Assembly: GCF_035046485.1 (NCBI RefSeq)
Contig: NC_085138.1
Coordinates: 325,558,129 to 325,622,128 of the forward strand
Reading direction: 5' to 3'
From: Aedes albopictus
Lineage: Eukaryota > Arthropoda > Insecta > Diptera > Culicidae
DNA: 64,000 nucleotides
Numbering within the stretch: the stretch's first letter is position 1; each line of letters opens with the position of its first letter. Below the pieces are notes generated by a model. That model worked only from the letters and a program-made list of their open reading frames with translations. It ran no database searches and was not told where the DNA came from. Positions 1 to 11,003 of this stretch are shown here, piece by piece. Position numbers and translations under genes: made by a program.

Positions 1-495
1 CATCTCTCTTTTCGGCTTAGATGCCAATCCACAACACACTCCTATTTGTGCCCACTAACTACAAGTGCGAGCGAATTATTTATATGAAGCCGAGACTTAC
101 TCTCGCACTCCGCATACCTAGCCACCAGGCAGTTTGTTTTGCTGGTGTCTAATTAGTATGCGTCGAGAGCTCGGCACGGTCGGACGCTCGGACGACCGAA
201 CTGCGCCAAGTGACGCAAGCAAGGGTACAATGATACATATTGCCCATTTTACTGGCACTGTATCATTGTACCCTTGCTTGCGTCACTTGGCGCAGTTCGG
301 TCGTCCGAGCGTCCGACCGTGCCGAGCTCTCGACGCATACTAATTAGACACCAGCAAAACAAACTGCCTGGTGGCTAGGTATGCGGAGTGCGAGAGTAAG
401 TCTCGGCTTCATATAAATAATTCGCTCGCACTTGTAGTTAGTGGGCACAAATAGGAGTGTGTTGTGGATTGGCATCTAAGCCGAAAAGAGAGATG
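1..495. repeat. Perfect inverted repeat: 235-bp arms, 25-bp spacer
   Basis: Bases 1-235 are the exact reverse complement of 261-495, with 236-260 as spacer. I found no mismatch or indel reading the arms base by base. The left arm starts at the window edge, so the palindrome may extend further left. The arms contain no recognisable coding sequence. Such perfection means either a very recent inverted duplication or an artefact such as a folded-back read or cruciform cloning; the sequence alone cannot tell. Part of the centre (227-257) recurs in inverted orientation at 752-782. Confidence 0.93.
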
Positions 496-568
496 AGTTT
501 GTGAAATAGGAGTGTTCATGGTGCGGCTTCGGAGTCAGTTTGGCTTTCTATTCCGCAGAACCATTACC

Positions 569-641
569 TGTTCTGTGGCTTAGTTGGTTAAAGCGCCGGT
601 CTAGCGAATACGGAGTCGTGGGTTCGAATCCCACCAGAACG
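569..641 (+). tRNA. tRNA-like gene with degenerate anticodon stem (anticodon AGC by alignment)
   Basis: A 73-nt cloverleaf-like sequence. The acceptor strands 569-575 and 635-641 pair with one G-U. The D stem is GCTT/AAGC (578-581/591-594), and the T stem GTGGG/CCCAC (618-622/630-634) encloses a TTCGAAT loop. Internal promoter boxes are intact: A box TGGCTTAGTTGG and B box GGTTCGAATCC. The expected anticodon arm (596-600 with 608-612) has two clear mismatches, so folding is doubtful. If the loop is CTAGCGA, the anticodon reads AGC, although the body resembles tRNA-Thr-type genes. It may be a functional gene with an odd arm, a tRNA pseudogene or a SINE head. Confidence 0.55.
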
Positions 642-751
642 CGATTTTTTCACAAATTTCATCTCCCAATTTGCCAATTAGCAACATTTCGTGCCTTCTT
701 AATTACAAGTTTTTCCAGTATGTTTCAGACATACCAGCTAATCTGGTAAAA

Positions 752-782
752 TGCCAGTAAAATGGGCAATATGTATCATTGT
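752..782. repeat. 31-bp inverted copy of the palindrome centre
   Basis: These 31 bases are the exact reverse complement of 227-257, which spans the end of the left arm and nearly all of the palindrome spacer. The flanks do not match. Confidence 0.9.
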
Positions 783-1429
783 TCTATTCGGAAGCCTCTA
801 TTTACTTGAAATTCTAGTACAGTCAGATCTATTTTACGCGGTTTTGATTTACGCAGCCGTGTAAATGAAAACTCCATACAAAAAAATTTCATCGTCTTAT
901 TTTTGCATGATTCGTCGAGAAATAATGAGACTTTTTTACGCGGGATCAAGTCTATATAAACAGACAAGGTAATACGAAGCAAATTTTTATGCTGGAGACA
1001 CACAAACACTCGCAATATCTTATTTGTCGATGCTTCAAAATCACAAGAATTCCGAATGATTTGTTCTGGCTTGCAGTCTTTCCACCACATGAGACATATA
1101 TTTTGATTTCAAAGATATTTTGGCTATTTGGAAATGATATAAATGGTATGAATGGTGCTCCTTCGCACATCTGCATTAAAATTTAAACATAAAATTGAAC
1201 GGCTTCAACAAAAACAGGGTGTCTATTTCGTCCCATGCACTAAAAAATCTTACAAAAACGCCTTTTTTATTTGTTTAGAACATTTAGAACTTACGGAAGG
1301 GGGGTAGGGGATGATTTAGCCGACTTGAATACCCCTCCCCCTATTTTCCCATCCTTAATACACGGATCGTAGCAAAATCAAAAACTCCCCCTCCTCCTAA
1401 AACACTAAGTCATTTATGGACCCTTAATG
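783..1429. other. AT-rich noncoding DNA
   Basis: No convincing coding frame. A C/G-rich stretch near 1300-1345 (GGGGGGTAGGGG and CCCCTCCCCC runs) is the only structure I see. Confidence 0.6.
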
Positions 1430-2106
1430 CCCGAGCAGGAGAAAATAGCTGTGCAATACCAAATTCAGGTATGTAAAAACCAATACCTACAACCTGAAAG
1501 GTATTGAAGAGCCCGCAAGAGGTAAAATACCTAAAATTATGATTTGGGTGTCGCTAACGAATATCTGGTGAACAACAACACCAGGTCTTGCAATACCTCG
1601 ACGATTTGTCCATACAAATAGAGATTTTTCAATTATTGAATAACTCAAACAGTTCTCAATACCAAACCAATAACTCAGTGAGGTAATTCCGATTAGTGAC
1701 GCAATACCTGCCCAATGCCAAAATTAGCTATTTTCAATACCTTGTTTTGGTATGATACCTGACTTTGGTATGCTGAAGTTATGTGGCAGTTATTCACACT
1801 AAGATCAGTTCGGTATTTTTCCCATCTTTTTACTGAGTTCTCAACAGCAGATTTAACTCGGTACACTCGGTTATTTATTTTGCGGATATTCTGTAAATGA
1901 GTTACCGAGCTCAGCTCACAAACTGTCAAAAGTTACTGAAGCACGGTAAATATCGTTACTGGTGAACGGTAAATACGATTACCGAGTGTACCGAAATAAA
2001 TCTGCTGTTGAAAACTCAGTAAAAAGATGAAAAAAAAATACTGAACTCAGTGAAAAAAATACTGAGCTGGAACATCTGAATCTTAGTGTGTTCGTTCCTG
2101 CTCGGG
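1430..2106. mobile_element. Foldback (MITE-like) element, 11-bp termini CCCGAGCAGGA
   Basis: The ends are CCCGAGCAGGA (1430-1440) and its complement TCCTGCTCGGG (2096-2106). The interior contains long imperfect inverted arms (about 1798-1885 against 1975-2095) and many short motifs around CAATACC/GGTATTG in both orientations. It encodes nothing recognisable. I could not define a target-site duplication, so the class is unknown. Confidence 0.6.
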
Positions 2107-4297
2107 TGGTCTTCAAATAATTACACGTCAAACTGAACCGTTTTGTGAATCAGATTTTTTCTCACGACAAATCGTGACGTACAAACACCATTCCATCTTT
2201 ATTTATATAAATTTATAGACGTTTTCTTATTTACGTCAAGTGTGAAAGTGAGCAAAGTGATGTTTTTTTTATTTAAACATTTAAAACTAGCATGTATTAT
2301 TTACCTCTGTCGTTTGTCCGGATTATTTCGAGAACAGCCTTCAAGGTAAGCCTTTTTTGCACTGCTACCTATTCCATCCAATATTATACCTTTTATGGGA
2401 CACGTTCACTTTTATGATCGCGTGCGCGTCCTCTTCACCTCGCGCTACACAGAAACCGTTTTCTTCTTTTCGTCCTCGGGCGCGGGACTTGTCTTCCTTA
2501 TTCTTCTAGGTCACTTCAGCCCGCAAAACCAGATTCTTGCGGAACGACGAATGCCCAAGAATCCCAAATCGAAAAAGAGCCCACCGATTTGCACATCAAA
2601 ACACCAACAATTTTTTCATCATTTCGCTTATTCTTTGATTCACTTCAACACTTTGCAAATGTGGCTCGCTCAGTCAGACACTGACTGTGCTGCACTGTGG
2701 TTGGTACTTAAGCTGCTGACTGGCGGCGATAAGCACATACTATTTATCTCTTCTTTTATTGGTTTCACTTGTTTATCTTCCTTTGCGATGTCTTCGCAGA
2801 TTTTGAATCACAAATACCCCTGCGGAACAACTTGGCGGCGAAGATACATGTGTAGAGTCAACCAAACAACACCACCAGACAGAACACCCGAGGTTTTTCG
2901 CTTTTTGCTTCGTTGCTTTGCCGGTTGTGGTAGTCTCTCTTCCTTGATATATAGGATAGGTTGTGGTATCTCTTCAACCACGTTCTGCCTTTTTTTTGTG
3001 CGCTGTATGAAGTAATAACAATAATCTGGAATCAGCGATCCGTTCCTTCGTTGGTCCGTTCCTGAAGCGAAACCTGAATTGAATGTATAAAATGGAATTA
3101 TTCAATTGCATTGGGAAGGTATGGTTTCAGATTGATTGCCAATCACATGACCGATTGATGGCAATAAATTCGATATAGGGAAACTCATGCTATTTTCGAC
3201 AGCTTTGTTCTCTTTGTCATGGAGTGTTTTCTAAAACCTGTTGAGTTCAAAGCTGACCTCAAAAAATATTTTATCAAAATGAATTATACGGCCAAGTTTC
3301 AAGCTGTTTTGTACACAAATACCCTTTACAACCCTAAATACAACAAAACAGTGCCCAGAAGCGTCTGGTTTGCAGTCCAAACTATGTAGGCATTTATATA
3401 TAGTACAGAAACCGGTCATTCAATTCGGAAACAGGAATTGGCGAGATCCAGCTTAACATTGCTAGAATCAATATACAGGAGTGGAAAATCGGACACCGGC
3501 TCAATACACGCCGACTAAAAAACGATGCGGTAGAAAAGGCTCTTCTTCGAGGAGCTGGAGAAATGTTCTGCGGATACCCAGGAAGCTTACAGCATAGAAA
3601 ATCAATGTAGCACCAAGAACGCCGTCACGACGAGAAGAATTTGGGTAAGCTAAGCACACATAGAAAATAGTGAATCACAAATGACACCTGGAGGAAGATA
3701 GAGAAGTGAAGGAAAGCCGGAACCACGATTGAGCGAGCGAAAACACTAGGAGCCAAAACAAGGGCCCGTCAATGCCTGAAAGTCAACGCTATACGGTTTT
3801 TGGTAAGACGCACATTTATGTAGACCGTAGACGGGACAAAGCAGTGTTTGTCCCGACGAAAACGACGAAAAATTTTTGCACCTTCAACGACTTCGCTATT
3901 GCGATAAGCTCGACGTTTTTCACCGAGGTGACCTTGCTTTGGCCGGTTTGGTCATAGGGAACGAGGGCCGATGTTCTTATATCGTGGCACGGCAACGTTC
4001 ACACGATCTCCTGCAGCATCTCCGTCGATCGTTCTGGGGGTGAGGTAGTGATACTCCATTTTACAACTCTGCGATTTCTGGACACCACTAGTATTTATAC
4101 CGGTATGCGCCCATTTCTGGGTGGGGATCACCTTGGCATTGCGCCGTCAGGTAGACTATTGTTGTATAGATCGTCGGTGTTACACTTCAAAAGCAATCGC
4201 TCCAAAAATGCGAGCTTATCGAGGTGCAAGGTCAGCCGTAGTGGGCGATGTATTGTGCATACACAATTTAGAGTGGGTCATCGTTTATATGGAAACA
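2107..4297. other. Intergenic DNA without an assignable gene
   Basis: A GC-richer stretch (about 2390-3010) is open for 206 codons on the + strand, but the translation is Phe/Ser-rich, resembles no family I know and has no splice or codon support. CAAG followed by GTAAGC at 2346 could be a splice donor. The segment 3480-3960 reads like decayed repeat DNA. Confidence 0.4.
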
Positions 4298-4735
4298 TGA
4301 AAAATTCAATGGTATCCCATCAGATCAAAGCTTTTTCGATTCCATTTCAGGACCCAAATAAGTGTGCAAGATTTGAGCACGATCGGTTATGTCTACGTTT
4401 TGCGCATCGCTTTTGAAGTTTGTATGGGGTTTTACATGGAAAAACACACTTTTTTGCATTTTTCTATAACAAGCTCGAATTTTTCTAAAACCGTGTAACC
4501 GATAAAGTGAAAACATAGCCTAGGGTGTCCTGAAAAACTTTGTCGAAGACCGCGAAGTGATCTGATGCTTATGAACAACTTGGCGAAACAGCATGATTTT
4601 GTTGCTATTGTTATTCCTTTACATGTTAAAACATAAACACATGCATGCGGTTCGTTGGTTATAACTATTTTCACAAGCATCGGATCGCTTTGCGGTCTTC
4701 AACAAAGTTTTTCAGAACATCCTACACCGAAGAAA
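4298..4735. repeat. Dispersed repeat with inverted arms
   Basis: 4298-4430 is related, in reverse complement, to about 7260-7372 (shared blocks around GATCAAAGCTTTT, CAGGACCC and GAGCACGATCGGTT). Next to it, 4515-4572 and 4675-4730 form imperfect inverted arms (GAAGACCGC / GCGGTCTTC). It is a noncoding foldback remnant. Confidence 0.5.
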
Positions 4736-5259
4736 TTTTCCGTTTAACTATTATGTGTGAAACAATATATTTTTTTGCAATTTGGCATCATCTTTAAAAA
4801 GTATGTTTGCAAACATAAATTTTATAAAACTTTCAACATTTAAAAGTTATGTCTAGCAGTAAATAAAATTCATTTGGATGATAAATAAAATTTATGTGTA
4901 AGAATTATGATATTTATTCATGAGTATTTTATAACAATTATGGGAAAATGTCACATAAAAACTATAATTCCAGTTATAAGCAAATTAAAACAAACAAAAC
5001 TTTGAAAATATTGATAGTTGTTTATTTGTCCTTACTTTCCGTATACATATATAGTATTTACTGCTGCTGGTTCCGGCTAGGATGAAAACATCGTTCTTCC
5101 AGGAGATGCCGCCAATGCCGGGCCGCCATCTTTGCTCTTTCCGATGCTGCCGATAAGGAAAAGCGCTTGGGAAACCGGTGCTTCCTGGATCAACCGCACG
5201 AATCGTGGCTGATCTGATGTCTGCATGATGGGCTTTCTATTACAGCCAGAATCCTAATT

Positions 5260-5551
5260 TTATACGGATGTTGCTGGCCGCTTCCTACCTGGAATTTACG
5301 AAGGCATCATTGTAATTTGACGATTTTTATTGGACTTCTGTTGTTACTCAATCCATCAACAAAACTCATAAATACTTACTTGGCTTTGAATTAAAATTAG
5401 ATTGTTTGTTCTGGCTCCTAGAGTAGCTATCCAGTTCCTCGTCCAGTTCATCCAGCTGAAAGTTAACAATATGGATAATATGACGGACTTTTTCAATAAG
5501 CAAGAAGATAAACTTACCGACAAAAACAGAAGGTCTTGTTCAAATAATTTC
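5260..5551 (-). CDS. Candidate last three exons of an unidentified spliced gene
   Basis: Three minus-strand blocks fit splice rules and stay in one frame: exon 5551-5518 (after GCGCAG, before GTAAGTT), exon 5455-5380 (after TTTCAG, before GTAAGTA) and exon 5288-5260 (after TTCCAG, stop TAA). The introns would be 62 and 91 nt, normal for mosquitoes. The encoded tail is acidic then basic: about 11 residues ending in LLFLS, then LDELDEELDSYSRS, then a KRPATSV end. The LDELDEELDSY segment resembles the UAP56-binding motifs at the ends of mRNA-export adaptors such as ALYREF or CHTOP; that is similarity, not an assignment. AATAAA lies on the - strand at about 5020-5025. No upstream coding exons or start were found, so this could also be a gene remnant or chance. 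Confidence 0.4.
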
Positions 5552-7259
5552 CTGCGCAATTAGGCATCATGTTGTCTGCTTGCACTGAGCTGGCCAAACT
5601 TAACTTTTATGTTTGTACAAATATAATTTTTAACTATATGATTCCACTTACAATGTTTATGGAAGCACCACTTATACGTGTTATGATTGACATTATATAG
5701 AGTAAAACGGTTATTACACTAGTTTACAGCATTTTTGAACTCGGTAAGCTGATGATCATTTTTGGTGTAGAATCATGCCCTGAGTTCGAAAACGTGAAGG
5801 AAAAAAATTACAGTAGAGCGGAAATTTTTTCGACTTTCCATACAAGGTTGATGATTTGAAATCGATTTTTGTTCTATTTTTAAGCAACGTCGCTCACTTC
5901 ACACATCTCATTCTCCGTAATCAATGCTTCGATTGAGCTGATTTTTTTACTGTAACTCGCCTACATATGATACATCAAATAAACATTGAGAAATAATTTT
6001 TAGATTGTTATTTTCTTATTGAAAAAAATACATTTCTGCATATATTTTTGAAAATTTAGCTAAAATTTAAGGAGATCGTCCCTAAAACTCGCCAATATCT
6101 TGAATTTCATCAACCTGACGCAAAACCTGCATTCAGATGACCGAATGGTATTGTATTCAACTTTTTATTTATGGAAAAAGATTCGAAATCGATTGAACAA
6201 AATACAAGACATTTGAATTTTAGTAAATTCCATATTTTTAAAAGTTGTGAAACTCAATATTAAGCTAAAACTCAAAAACTGCTCTACTTAAATTTTTTTG
6301 AAGCACGGTTGTTGACGGGGAGCAGAGATAGGCACGAGACACTGTGTTCTCAGCAGCACAAAAAACACGATAGTTGGTGCAGTACAGCTTTAAACTGTGT
6401 ATTCGATTATTACAAGTTGGAGGTTGGGGGATTTTACATTTGCATGTCTACTTACACTTTCAGTGTATGTGCGTGATCAAATTATCACTGCTCGACCCGA
6501 TTCAGCTAGCCTGATCTTAGCTGTAAATCGAGTTGTGTATTAGGATAAAGTAATAATACAGTTCAATTGCATGTTATAACAACTTACTTTTAAGTAGAAA
6601 TATGGTTTTAACTACTAACTTTAGGCTTTAGGTTTTAACCCCTTCAAAAAACTGTAATTTTAATAGATTTTAAGTAGGATTTTAAACAATTTAGGTTTCG
6701 AATTCATGACAACTTACAGTACTCAATTAATTCAACAATAAGTTTTGAACAAAGTTGGAAAGCTCACAAATCTGGTAGATTTCAATTACTCGTTGCACAA
6801 TTTGCTACTCTTCACCATTGACTTCCTCGAAATCTGATTCGTCATGGTCACACGCCTACGTTCTGTCCACGGTTCTGTCATATCTCCTATCGACAGATCA
6901 GCTTCGCGGTTTAGCTAAGAGAGGTCTCCCGACAGCACGCTTGAGGCAGGGCTGCCAGCGGCAACAACGGTTTCGAAATCAGTGCTAAATTGTACTTCAA
7001 AAATTTTGGTCGTTGACAGAAGTTCACGACTTTCGTTTTATTTTGTAAACTTGTGTTATTAATGTTATAATTGCACACTTAAAAATAGCGCTTGTGAAAC
7101 CCTATAAAATGTAAAGGTCGTATCAAAATAGATTATAAGTTTGCAATTTTCTCAGTGTAGGCTATCATTTAACAGTATCAGTTAAAAAGTTTCAGATAAA
7201 CTTTTTAAACTATGGCTAAAATGTAAAAAAGTATGTTTTCCCATACAAAATCCCATACA
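5552..7259. other. AT-rich noncoding DNA, possibly intronic
   Basis: Mostly AT-rich without a supported gene. A GC-richer patch at 6840-6990 has short open stretches on the - strand (around 6790-6860) but no splice pattern that joins them to the candidate exons downstream. Confidence 0.4.
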
Positions 7260-7432
7260 AATTTCAATTGCAATGCGCAAAGTGTAGACGCAACCGATCG
7301 TGCTCAAATTTTGCACAGATACTCAGGACCCGAAACGGAACCAGAAAAGCTTTGATCTGAGAAAACGGTTCCGATGACCCACACTAATACACATACATAC
7401 CTAGCAAACGCTGACAAACGCTGTAATGCGTT
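7260..7432. repeat. Second copy of the 4.3-kb repeat, inverted
   Basis: The block 7260-7372 matches 4298-4430 in reverse complement with scattered differences. It is noncoding. Confidence 0.5.
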
Positions 7433-7850
7433 TTTATATACAACTAGCTGTACCCGGCAAACTTTGTCTTGCCTACTGCGTTTTTTCACGTTTTAAGTTG
7501 CTAGCCAAGACCAAATCCCCGGTCAAAATGTATGGAAGATCGTTTTTCAAAAACTCTCAATTTTTTCATGTTCTATGCCCCATAAACCTTCCTTGGGTGA
7601 AAACTAACAGAACAAAACTAAGACGACCAAAATCGGACCTTCCGTTCGCAAGTTATGCGCGGTCCCACGTATGCCACTGCATTTTTATATATACTAGCTG
7701 TCCCCGGCAAACTTTGTCTTGCCTACTGCGTTTTTTGACGTTTACAGTCCCTAGCCAAGCGCCCAAGTCCCCGTTCAAAATGAATGAAAACCCGATTTTC
7801 AAAACTCTCAATTTTCCAATGTTTTTGGCCTCATAAACCTTCCTTGGGTA
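7433..7850 (+). mobile_element. Two tandem 3'-end fragments of a non-LTR retrotransposon
   Basis: Two related units start with the same TAGCTG(T) and CCGGCAAACTTTGTCTTG pattern at about 7445 and 7697, and both run to the motif CATAAACCTTCCTTGGGT. Sequences of the type CTAGCTG..CCCGGCAAAC are typical dispersed LINE 3' ends in mosquitoes. The units are diverged and noncoding. I infer two truncated insertions or a local duplication. Confidence 0.45.
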
Positions 7851-8124
7851 AATAGATTCGATCTAAGGATATCTCCAACAATCTCCGGAAAAAATCCCAG
7901 AAGCACTCTTGGAGGAATCCCAAAAGAATGTACTGAAGATTTCCTACAAGAAACTCTTGGATTATTTTCATAAGAAAGCACTGAATGATTTTCGAATGGT
8001 CATCCTAGAGGATTCCAAGAAGCGACTCCTGAAGCATTCCTAAAGGAAACAACTTTTAAAGGGTTCTCTGAAGCAACTCCCGGAATAATCATAGAAGTTC
8101 TGAAGAAATCCTAACAAGATATTG
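7851..8124. repeat. Degenerate GGAATCCC/AGAAGCACT-type repeats
   Basis: Loose tandem motifs (variants of CTCTTGGAGGAATCCCAAAAG) fill this stretch. The same low-complexity style recurs at 11999-12235, 12400-12600, 13040-13600, 20340-20720 and 24800-25260. It is noncoding. Confidence 0.55.
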
Positions 8125-8129
8125 CGGTG

Positions 8130-10985
8130 CACGGTGTGTTGAAACAGGATTATTATCGCACTTTTATGAACCTAAAATATTTTTTCGTTATAAGTTAGCC
8201 TTAGCTGTATATATTAAGATTCTGGAGGTTAAAAAATCTTTCATCGGGGAAAATTAAAATAAATTCGATTTTAGTAGTTTACCACTTTTCCCATATGATA
8301 TGGTATTACGCAAATCTGATGAACCTAAACTCCGCTAGAAAAAGTCCCCCTTCTATTAATAAATTTGAAACCATTTAGTGAGAAACAAATGTAAGAGTCT
8401 TTACAACGAGTTTCAATTTGTTTGGCATTCGTTTCATGTGCCCAGCCCACTACAGTCTGCCGAAAGTCATAAATCATAGAAGTCTACATTTCTGCCATTT
8501 GTCCGGCACATGGATATTTGCAATGGATGGAGGTAAACAAATACTTCCCATTTGTGCGACTCATACATTTGAGGAAGCCTGTCACTCATACCATTTGCAG
8601 CACATATCATTCATGTGCTAATTTGCCTGGAATGGCGGTTTGTTGCACATACTTTGCATGTCAAACCACATCCACATGGATATTTGCCAAAAAGTATGAG
8701 TCGACTGAGCGCGCATGACTCATTTGTAAAAGTTCTGCCTCGGATCTGTTGAGGACTTTTGTCCATACAAAATATTAAAATTATGATACCTTAGGGTTAA
8801 GTGGGCTGTTGAGTCTCAAACAACAAAAAGTTGACGCAAAATACATAAGATTGGCGTTGTTATATTATGTGATTGAATTCAAAAATAATTATTCAACATT
8901 TGGTTTAAAATAAGGCTCACCGGGCCAAGTTGAAACGGGTGGGGTAAGAAGAAATAACGGGTTAACGTGATATTATCTAGTCATGATACGCAATTTGAAT
9001 GTCATAACATTTTTTTTTTAATCAAACAATCATTTGGACAAGAATAATTATAGAAATTGTATTGAAATCTTTTGCAAAGCATCACATGTTTTTATTAAGA
9101 ATTTACCGAATGCAACGCATGCCTAATATATGTCAATGTCAATGACATCTTATAGTTTAAGCCTAGAATATATTGGAAACATATCAATTTGCAAGTAATC
9201 TGATGAATTTCTATAATGGTAGTCTCGTGCAGTGTTTTTTTTTCTATCTTCGTCTGGGTTATCTGTAGTTTTATTTTATAAGACACTTTGGTCTTGATAA
9301 AAACTTCATGCAGTTTAATGGTTTTAATGTTATGACTGCATAAAATAAAATTTCTTTTTCCAAAGTAAAATCCCTTCATTTTTGCAAAGTGAGTTTGACA
9401 ACAGATTTGTATGGGGAGAAATGTGATAAAAACGAATTAAAAAGTCACCCGTACACTCGATACCTTCCAACCATATTCTATGTGTTATAACTATTTAGGA
9501 ATCAAAATCTATCCAATGATTCCTAAATGAAGCATAAAATAACTAATAAATGTTCTTAGAAAGTTGTATTGAAACCTCAAATTGCGTCAATCTTGCCTCA
9601 TTTTACACATCACTGTTGTTGTTTTTTCATTAAATATATTTTATGACATTCCCAGAACATTCATGTCTTCTTAATATTGTTCTACATTTTCAATTTTCAT
9701 TTTATCTGTAGATTTAGTTAAATTTGTTCTCAGCATAAACAAGAATGAACATATCTAAAATTAAGTAAAAAAGAAAATAGAACTAAGGACTCTTCCTTTT
9801 AATTGCACTACGATTTTGCATAATTTGATAGATACGTATTTCGACCTCAACTGTTAGGTCATCTTCAGTGTCTCGTACTTAACCGATATTCTGTTTACGT
9901 ACATGTATTCCGCTAACATGCCCAGGTTCATCATCATCAAAACTAAAACTGTTTCAATCAAACATTGATTGAATTCACAATAAAAAAAAGTGATTACATA
10001 TGCTTACCTTAAAGCACGTGTATCAAGGGCGTGTGCCGAAAGAGTAATCAAAAGCTATTCTCTAAGAGCTGATTTCTTCACCTCGGATTAACCGGTAAAC
10101 CAGGTTTACTCATATAGTTAAACCTGGTTTAACGCTTAAGTCAGAGTGAAGAAATCGGTCCTATGTGTCCTACATGCAAACAAAAGTATTTATAGGATGA
10201 ATTTTCACTTGTTAGTAAAACATGGAGCCCAGCTAAATCAGAGCACAATAAACATGAAAGTTCTTATTATATTCGAAGAGCTATCAGTATTTCTGCTAAA
10301 CTAGCTCAAAACAAGTAAATGTACTGTTAACATGAATGTTAAAAAATACGCGTAATTAAGTCACCCTATTTGTTTACTGATTTTCCAATCGAAGCATCTT
10401 TCGTAGCCGTGTGATCGTCGTTTAGGTGTTTCGTTACATGGTTTGGCATGCAACGTATGTGCAACCAATACCCACCATTTCAGGTAAATTAGCACATGAA
10501 TGATATGTGCTGCAAATGCTACGAGTCACGGGTGGATGGCGCTTCCTCAAATGTATGAGTCGCACAAATGGGAAGTATTTGTTTACCTCCATTGCAAATA
10601 TCTATGTGTCGGACAAATGGTAGAAATGTAGACTTCTATGATTTATGACTTTCGGCAGACTGTAGTGGGCTGGGCACATGAAACGAATGCCAAACAAATT
10701 TAAACTCGTTGTAAAGACTTTTACATTCGTTTCTCACTAAATGGTTTCAAATGTATTATTAGAAGGGGGACTTTTTCTAGCGGAGTTTAGGTTCATCAGA
10801 TTTGCGTAATACCACATCATATGGGAAAAGTGGTAAACTACTAAAATCGAATTTATTTTAATTTTCCCCGATGAAAGATTTTTTAACCTCCAGAATCTTA
10901 ATATATACAGCTAAGGCTAACTTATAACGAAAAAATATTTTAGGTTCATGAAAGTGCGATAATAATCCTGTTTCAACACACCGTG
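8130..10985. mobile_element. Long-TIR foldback element (about 550-bp arms) with 5-bp TSD
   Basis: The left arm 8130-8680 is the diverged reverse complement of 10436-10985. The ends are CACGGTGTGTTGAAACAGG and its complement, flanked by CGGTG at 8125-8129 and 10986-10990. The arms differ by scattered substitutions, so the insertion is not recent. The interior holds no transposase. It contains a smaller foldback at about 10064-10162 and a sequence shared with 30118-30230. It is a nonautonomous terminal-inverted-repeat element; its superfamily is unresolved. Confidence 0.75.
9790..9905 (-). repeat. Dispersed repeat motif shared with 30118-30230
   Basis: Read on the - strand, this carries AAGTACGAGACACTGAAGA then GACCTAACAGTTGAGGTCG and AAATACGTATCT. 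A near copy lies on the + strand around 30138-30215. It probably belongs to the end of a retroelement family that I cannot name. Confidence 0.5.
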
Positions 10986-11003
10986 CGGTGGTTTTCTACA
11001 ATG

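Noticed and set aside
2395..3015. 206-codon plus-strand frame as a gene
   Set aside because: No family resemblance, odd composition and no splice or start support.
3480..3960. Possible decayed transposase or retroelement coding region
   Set aside because: No motif survives that would allow a family to be named.
5090..5250. Minus-strand frame downstream of the candidate exons, including an ATG at 5229
   Set aside because: Joining it in phase to the preceding exon gives an early stop; the acceptor ending at 5289 gives a better gene end.
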